Shown in pieces: positions 59,823 to 64,000 of a DNA stretch of 64,000 nt; positions within the stretch are counted from its first letter, which is position 1; each line of letters starts with the position of its first letter. The DNA lies in contig CAJSYQ010000001.1 of NCBI GenBank assembly GCA_910574015.1, forward strand, positions 62,001-126,000, read 5' to 3'. The stretch comes from Eubacteriaceae bacterium. Its GTDB lineage: Bacteria; Bacillota; Clostridia; Lachnospirales; Lachnospiraceae. The translations under genes were made by a program, and so were the position numbers. The notes under the pieces were generated by a model. That model saw only the letters and a list, made by a program, of their open reading frames with translations, was not told the origin of the DNA and did not search any database.

Positions 59823-60302
59823 CTAAAAATAAAATTTTGCCGGAAAATCTGGCTGCACTGGAACCGCCCTTCCCTCCTTTGTATAAATCACAGGCCTGGA
59901 GCACGCCCCGGCCGGGACTGGATCGGACACCGGCAAATCCTTATTCTCCCTTAGCAGCTTTCTCCCCTCTTCGCTCACCTCCAAAGTATCTCTATCCGTG
60001 TCAACTGTGTTTTCTGCCTCTTCCTTTTGCTCTCTCTTCTCCTCCCTGCGCTCCGCAGCTGCCTCCTCCTTCTCCAGTTTTTCATTTTCCTTCATTTCTT
60101 CCGCCTCTTCAGCCATGCCCTCTTCCGCCTGCGACTTACACTCCCATGCCCTGGTTCCCAGTTCATTGACATATCCCATGGCCTGCTCCATTTTCCCTAT
60201 ATTACCTTCCCGCTCTGCCTCCTTATACACCCTCATGGGGGTGTCTCTGATCTTCATATTCATTCCGGCCCCCACAAGCCCCTCCATAGTCTTCGTATTC
60301 AT
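59823..60302 (-). CDS. Uncharacterised acidic/basic coiled-coil protein of the second agr-like locus
   Basis: A 159-residue protein without signal peptide. MNTKTMEGLVGAGMNMKIRD opens it. Residues about 58-100 are an uninterrupted charged helix (EEGMAEEAEEMKENEKLEKE, EAAAERREEKREQKEEAENT). SEEGRKLLRENKDL and a Pro-rich end (PVIYTKEGRAVPVQPDFPAK) follow. GGAGTGGATGAATA precedes ATG. It lies 79 bases behind the GHKL kinase. Two LytTR-like boxes lie at the end of that gene. Size and composition recall the proteins at 26472 and 52402. Function unknown. Confidence 0.75.
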   Translation of the reverse strand: MNTKTMEGLVGAGMNMKIRDTPMRVYKEAEREGNIGKMEQAMGYVNELGTRAWECKSQAEEGMAEEAEEMKENEKLEKEEAAAERREEKREQKEEAENTVDTDRDTLEVSEEGRKLLRENKDLPVSDPVPAGACSRPVIYTKEGRAVPVQPDFPAKFYF

Positions 60303-60360
60303 TATTCATCCACTCCTCTCTTTGTGTACTATTTCGGTAGAAATTGTCCACCCATTAGCC

Positions 60361-60396
60361 TTCTGTCTCACAAGGATTGTTTTATGTCTTATACGG
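60361..60396. promoter_or_regulatory. LytTR-like direct repeat before the coiled-coil gene
   Basis: Plus-strand TTATGTCTTATACGG (60382-60396) and TTCTGTCTCACAAGG (60361-60375), 21 bases apart, 11 of 15 identical. The first matches the boxes at 62522-62556 (TATGTCATGTACGG, TATGTTATATACGG). Part lies in the 3' end of the kinase gene. Confidence 0.45.
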
Positions 60397-61746
60397 CATC
60401 CCAAATGGCATCAGTACAGAGATTGTGACGCGGTCCTCTCCTGTCTCTATCTCCCATTCGCCATTATATTTCCGCACTATATCCCTGACATTCAAAAGTC
60501 CGATTCCATGATGCTCCGGGCCGCTTTTTTTCGAAAAGGAAAATCTCTCCGCAGCTGCAAAGGAAGAATCTCTGATCTCTGCACAGTTTGATACCACCAG
60601 AAGGAAACATTGTTTCACCTTCCCGCCGCGGATATGGATAAAACAATGATCCCTGTCCTCCAGCCTTCCGCACTCCGCCAGGGCATTATCTACCAGATTG
60701 CCAAACAGCACACACAGATCATACTCATTGATATGGCAGTCCTCCGGGATCTGTACATCACATTCCCACTGGATATGATTCTTCTCTGCCACGGCTCTCT
60801 TCTGGTGCAAAACAGAATCCACCACTCTGTTTCCTGTGGTATCCTCTCCCATGCCAAGGGAACCGGCCTCACTCATATCTGCCAGATATTGCTCCATCTT
60901 CCCCCAGTCTCTGGAATGTAAGAGCCCTGAAAGCGCAATGATATGATTTTTCATATCATGCCGCAGCCGCTCTGACTGACGGTACTGCCCTTCCAGCATT
61001 TTAAAGGCCTCAATCTGGGAGTGATACCAGCTGCTCTTTCTCTGTTCCAGATAGCTGTTGTTCATTCCCAGCAGATAGGCTCCTGCTGCCGACATGGCCA
61101 ATGCCGAAAAAATACAGATGCCCCCATGACTGAAGATCTGGTCGAAATATATTCCCATATTCCCCCCGCTTCTGACCAGGATGCCATGAGCTGCTCCCCA
61201 GTTTACAAGATCCATCATAACCGTCACTGACAGCAGCGGAACAGCCATAATAATATAACGCTTTCGGTCTCCCCCGGTGAATACCTCTGTAAGACGTCCG
61301 TTTAGAAAATAAAATAAAGCCGCTACTGCCGCTGCGGAGATATAACAGATCAAGCCGTCCTGCCATCCGCCCAAAAATGGTTCTGGAATTTTTAGGACAG
61401 TATGCAGGAGGATAAGCGTCAGAAGGGAGCATAAGGAGACACAGAAATTTCCCATAAGCGTAACCGACGCTGACAGTACGGCAGCCGCCAGTACCTTTTT
61501 CTCCCAGATTTCCTGAAAGGATTCTATTATAAGTACTGCCAAAAGAATATGGATCATAAGAGCCGCCACAATATAAGGAAGAGAAAATAGTTCTCTTACA
61601 AGGTCCACCACCATCCAAATTATAAAAGCACCTGCCGGAAATACAAATTTCCGGCGGGGCGCAATCCGAAGAAATTTCTTACAAAATCTGTCTGCCACCC
61701 AGGCACAGCCGAGATACCAGGGCATCAAAAAAATTAACTCGCTCAC
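60382..61746 (-). CDS. GHKL sensor histidine kinase, agr/LytS-like (second locus)
   Basis: A 454-residue membrane kinase. Six segments occupy residues about 5-215 (ILLAVLIIESFQEIW; ICIFSALAMSAAGAYLLGM). The H-box region is QSERLRHDMKNHIIALSGLLHS. ATP-binding motifs are CVLFGNLVDNALAEC and GIGLLNVRDIVRKYNGEWEI. The start is GTG 61746 with GGAGG six bases upstream, overlapping the regulator's stop as GTGA. It is paralogous in design to 53484-54878. The signal is unknown; no AgrBD-like genes are nearby. Confidence 0.88.
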   Translation of the reverse strand: MSELIFLMPWYLGCAWVADRFCKKFLRIAPRRKFVFPAGAFIIWMVVDLVRELFSLPYIVAALMIHILLAVLIIESFQEIWEKKVLAAAVLSASVTLMGNFCVSLCSLLTLILLHTVLKIPEPFLGGWQDGLICYISAAAVAALFYFLNGRLTEVFTGGDRKRYIIMAVPLLSVTVMMDLVNWGAAHGILVRSGGNMGIYFDQIFSHGGICIFSALAMSAAGAYLLGMNNSYLEQRKSSWYHSQIEAFKMLEGQYRQSERLRHDMKNHIIALSGLLHSRDWGKMEQYLADMSEAGSLGMGEDTTGNRVVDSVLHQKRAVAEKNHIQWECDVQIPEDCHINEYDLCVLFGNLVDNALAECGRLEDRDHCFIHIRGGKVKQCFLLVVSNCAEIRDSSFAAAERFSFSKKSGPEHHGIGLLNVRDIVRKYNGEWEIETGEDRVTISVLMPFGMPYKT

Positions 61747-62459
61747 ACAATACCTCCGTTTGCACGCATATATCGCAATATCTCCCTGCAAAATTCTTCA
61801 TACCTTCTCTTGGCGATGATCAGTTTCTCCCCACTGTCAAGAATGAGTTCCTGTCGGTTATATGCCGAAACATATGCCAGATTCACCAGATAGCTTTTGT
61901 GACACCGAAAAAAGTCCTTCTCCCGCAGCTCCTTCTCCAACTGTCCCATCCTTTCGTAATAAGCGATGGTTCCCTGGGAAGAATGAATATCCATTACTCT
62001 ACCGCGAATCTCAAAATAGTATATATCCTTCAAAAAAAGTTTCTTCCTCTGCCTGTCCTTACTCACGAGAATATATTCCTTCGGATGCATCTGCGTCCGC
62101 AGAACTATCCTCTTCAATATCCCTCTGAGCTTTTGTTCCTCCACAGGTTTGAGGAGATACCAGAATGGCTCTGCCTCATAGGAATCAAACACATACTCCC
62201 TGCTGGAGGAAACAAATACAAGAAAGTGATCATATTCCCTCTCCCGGAGCAGTCGGGCGGTCTCCAGTCCGTCCACACCGCCCATTATAATGTCAAGAAA
62301 GATAATGTCAAAGTTTTCCTTCGCCCGGAGCAATTCCTTTCCACTGCCAAAGGAATGAATTATACAGGGTATCTGAAACTCCTCCAGGATCTTCTGAAGC
62401 TGCCGGGAAAGGCAGCAGCACTCCCTTACTTCATCATCACATACTGCGATCGAAAGCAT
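61743..62459 (-). CDS. LytTR response regulator (second locus)
   Basis: A 238-residue regulator. The receiver is SIAVCDDEVRE, with acceptor aspartate in FDIIFLDIIMGGVDGLE and FWYLLKPVEEQKL. The LytTR domain has IYYFEIRGRVMDIHSSQG and FFRCHKSYLVNLAYVSAYN. ATG 62459 follows GGAGGAAAAG; 62471 is a weaker alternative. Two 21-bp-spaced boxes lie upstream, suggesting autoregulation. Its stop overlaps the kinase start. Confidence 0.92.
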   Translation of the reverse strand: MLSIAVCDDEVRECCCLSRQLQKILEEFQIPCIIHSFGSGKELLRAKENFDIIFLDIIMGGVDGLETARLLREREYDHFLVFVSSSREYVFDSYEAEPFWYLLKPVEEQKLRGILKRIVLRTQMHPKEYILVSKDRQRKKLFLKDIYYFEIRGRVMDIHSSQGTIAYYERMGQLEKELREKDFFRCHKSYLVNLAYVSAYNRQELILDSGEKLIIAKRRYEEFCREILRYMRANGGIV

Positions 62460-62521
62460 CTTTTCCTCCATTCCTACACCGTTTCTTTTTATATCGTCAA
62501 ATATCCAATAAGACTTTCCTA

Positions 62522-62556
62522 TATGTCATGTACGGCCGTCTTTATGTTATATACGG
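62522..62556. promoter_or_regulatory. LytTR-type direct repeat upstream of the second regulator
   Basis: TATGTCATGTACGG (62522-62535) and TATGTTATATACGG (62543-62556), plus strand, 12 of 14 identical and exactly 21 bases apart. They end about ten bases before a weak -35 that pairs with TATAAA near 62488. This is the position of activator sites in AgrA/ComE-type systems. Confidence 0.6.
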
Positions 62557-62582
62557 TTATGCTGCCGATATGATGCCTTTTG

Positions 62583-63926
62583 TCAATCAAATGTTGTTCT
62601 GCAGCTCTTCTTCCCCTGCCTGCTCATCATTCCAATGGACAAAAGGAACGCCATCATTTCCGCTGCCGGTGTTGCCAGCCAGATCCCGGGGACACCCAGC
62701 AGGGCAGGCAGTAAAAGCATGGCGGCCAGCATAAATACAAAGGACCGGGAAAACGCAAGAACTGCCGAAACCATCCCCTTTGACAGGGCGGTGAACATCC
62801 CGCTGGCAAATATATTGAAACCGATAAAGAAGAGCGCAATGGTACAGATCCGGTTTCCGGAAACAGCAAGACCGTACACCGGGTTGTCCGGCCGGGTAAA
62901 TACGGAAACAAGCGGTTTGGTAAAAAGAAAGGAGAACAGAGATGTCAATACTGAGATAACAGCGATAACCTTTATACTCAATGCCACCAGCTTCTTCAAT
63001 TTCCCATGATTCTTCTCCCCATGATAGTAACTGATCATCGGAGCCACCCCATAAGAATAGCCGGTATACAGTGAGCTTGCAAACATCAGCACATAAGTAA
63101 TGATAGTTACGGCAGCCACTCCGTTTTCTCCCACATAGGTAAGCATAGTCCAGTTAAACATCATGGTGATAATCCCTGTAACGAGCGCCGTCGCCATCTC
63201 CGAACTCCCATTGGCCGCTGCTTTTTTCAGAACCCGCAGGCGCATCACCGGTTTTTTAAAATGAAGAAGGCTCTTTTTCTGGCTAAAGACAAACAGCCCT
63301 ACAAGAGCGGTGACCGAATAACCCATTCCCGTGGCGGCTGCCGCGCCTCCAATCCCCCAATCCAGTACAGCGATAAATACATAATCCAGCACCATATTCA
63401 AAACACCGCCGGACACGGAACAGATAAGAGAAAGGGCTGCTTTTCCGCTTGCGATCATATACAGGGTAAAATTGTTCATGAGCAAAATAGGAACCGTAAA
63501 CAGCAGATAACGGCTGAGATATTCTACACAATACCTTAATACATCGGCAGACAGATTCATACTGGCAAAAACAGGTTTCATTGCCAGATAACCCAGTCCA
63601 CACATTAGCAGTCCGGTTACAACATTTACTAGAATCAGGAAAGTAAAATCCTCTCTGGCCTCCCCGGTCCTCTGCTCTCCCATCTTTTTCATGATCAAGG
63701 CGCTGCCGCCGGTGGCCAGCATGGTAGAGACCGCTGTGACCAACTGGATCACCGGTGCCGTGAGGTTTATGGCAGACAGCGCATCCGTGCTAATGAGATT
63801 GGACACAAACAATCCGTCCACCATGGTGTAAAATGACATAAACACTGACATGGCTATGGTGGGAACGGCAAATTTCAAGATGTTTTTCAGGGTAACAGGT
63901 TTTTGATATACATTCTTTTCTTCCAT
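62583..63926 (-). CDS. MATE family efflux transporter
   Basis: A 447-residue inner-membrane antiporter with about twelve segments. Typical stretches are NILKFAVPTIAMSVFMSFYTMVDGLFVSNLISTDALSAINL, LATGGSALIMKKMGEQRTGEA and VGENGVAAVTIITYVLMFASSLYTGYSYGVAPMISYY. ATG 63926 follows AGAGGTAAA; the frame is open to the window edge but lacks another site. It is only distantly similar to the one at 45345. It may have its own promoter near the window end. Substrate is unknown. Confidence 0.92.
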   Translation of the reverse strand: MEEKNVYQKPVTLKNILKFAVPTIAMSVFMSFYTMVDGLFVSNLISTDALSAINLTAPVIQLVTAVSTMLATGGSALIMKKMGEQRTGEAREDFTFLILVNVVTGLLMCGLGYLAMKPVFASMNLSADVLRYCVEYLSRYLLFTVPILLMNNFTLYMIASGKAALSLICSVSGGVLNMVLDYVFIAVLDWGIGGAAAATGMGYSVTALVGLFVFSQKKSLLHFKKPVMRLRVLKKAAANGSSEMATALVTGIITMMFNWTMLTYVGENGVAAVTIITYVLMFASSLYTGYSYGVAPMISYYHGEKNHGKLKKLVALSIKVIAVISVLTSLFSFLFTKPLVSVFTRPDNPVYGLAVSGNRICTIALFFIGFNIFASGMFTALSKGMVSAVLAFSRSFVFMLAAMLLLPALLGVPGIWLATPAAEMMAFLLSIGMMSRQGKKSCRTTFD

Positions 63927-64000
63927 TTTACCTCTTTTCCGCGATGCTTTCTGCGCATCCTGCTTGTTTTTTTGTCCTACTATAGTATGATAAACCATAC

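Noticed and set aside
53484-62459. A complete agr quorum-sensing system.
   Set aside because: Kinase and regulator designs fit, but no AgrB-type peptidase or AgrD-type cyclic peptide precursor is found in either locus.
1-64000. tRNA or rRNA genes.
   Set aside because: No cloverleaf-like sequence with GGTTCGAATCC-type T-arm or rRNA core was recognised on either strand.

Overview
The window looks like chromosomal DNA from a spore-forming, anaerobic Firmicute of the Lachnospiraceae, probably a gut commensal. Three things point there. Sporulation genes are present (gpr, spoIIP and an uninterrupted sigK). Several families are typical of gut clostridia (DUF3793, DUF3737, a DUF3877-like protein, circularly permuted GH3, GH43 with Big2 tails, YesMN-controlled sugar ABC transport). 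Promoters and ribosome binding sites are classic low-to-mid GC Firmicute types. Most genes lie on the minus strand; five protein genes on the plus strand are clear (an XRE regulator, rpsT, GH43, dCMP deaminase, a DUF3877-like protein).

Layout. 0-6.7 kb: a cobalamin-dependent methionine synthase cut by the window edge, with a structured leader; a class V aminotransferase overlapping an ECF transporter S component; a histidine phosphatase, pseudo-receiver LytTR and XRE operon; and a separate XRE gene. 6.7-9.4 kb: spoIIP, gpr and rpsT. 9.5-18.4 kb: a secreted GH43 enzyme, dCMP deaminase, DUF3877-like, PatB/MalY aminotransferase, DUF3737 and GH3. 18.4-33.7 kb: DUF3793, an L,D-transpeptidase, a chemoreceptor, a spermidine-synthase-like membrane protein with FucO, a ZIP transporter, a lysine-rich coiled-coil protein, an ankyrin protein, a hybrid histidine kinase, a subtilase and SigK. 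33.7-43 kb: a galactofuranose-type (YtfQRT-YjfF) ABC operon with two binding proteins, plus its likely YesM/YesN controller. 43-46.8 kb: a PhoPR-like pair, a MIF-like protein and a MATE exporter. 46.8-50.7 kb: an AT-rich pair of uncharacterised membrane proteins. 50.7-62.5 kb: deoB, two agr-like LytTR/GHKL two-component loci linked to uncharacterised cytoplasmic proteins, and between them an AT-rich islet (NYN nuclease-like protein, ANT(6)-like nucleotidyltransferase, nucleoside phosphorylase, TetR, and a truncated flavodoxin remnant). 62.5-64 kb: a second MATE exporter.

Most interesting regions. (1) The two LytTR/GHKL loci each carry 21-bp-periodic direct repeats upstream, and each is followed by coiled-coil or charged proteins without signal peptides. 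One also has a possible 19-residue peptide gene whose ribosome binding site sits inside a hairpin. (2) The overlapping membrane pair at 46.8-50.6 kb has opposite-charge tails. (3) Five intergenic inverted repeats share an AACGG...CCGTT core. (4) The islet at 55.9-59.8 kb shows a gene remnant at what looks like a recombination junction. No tRNA, rRNA, CRISPR array, transposase or integrase was recognised. No gap between genes exceeds about 300 bases. All calls come from reading the sequence; no database search was run.
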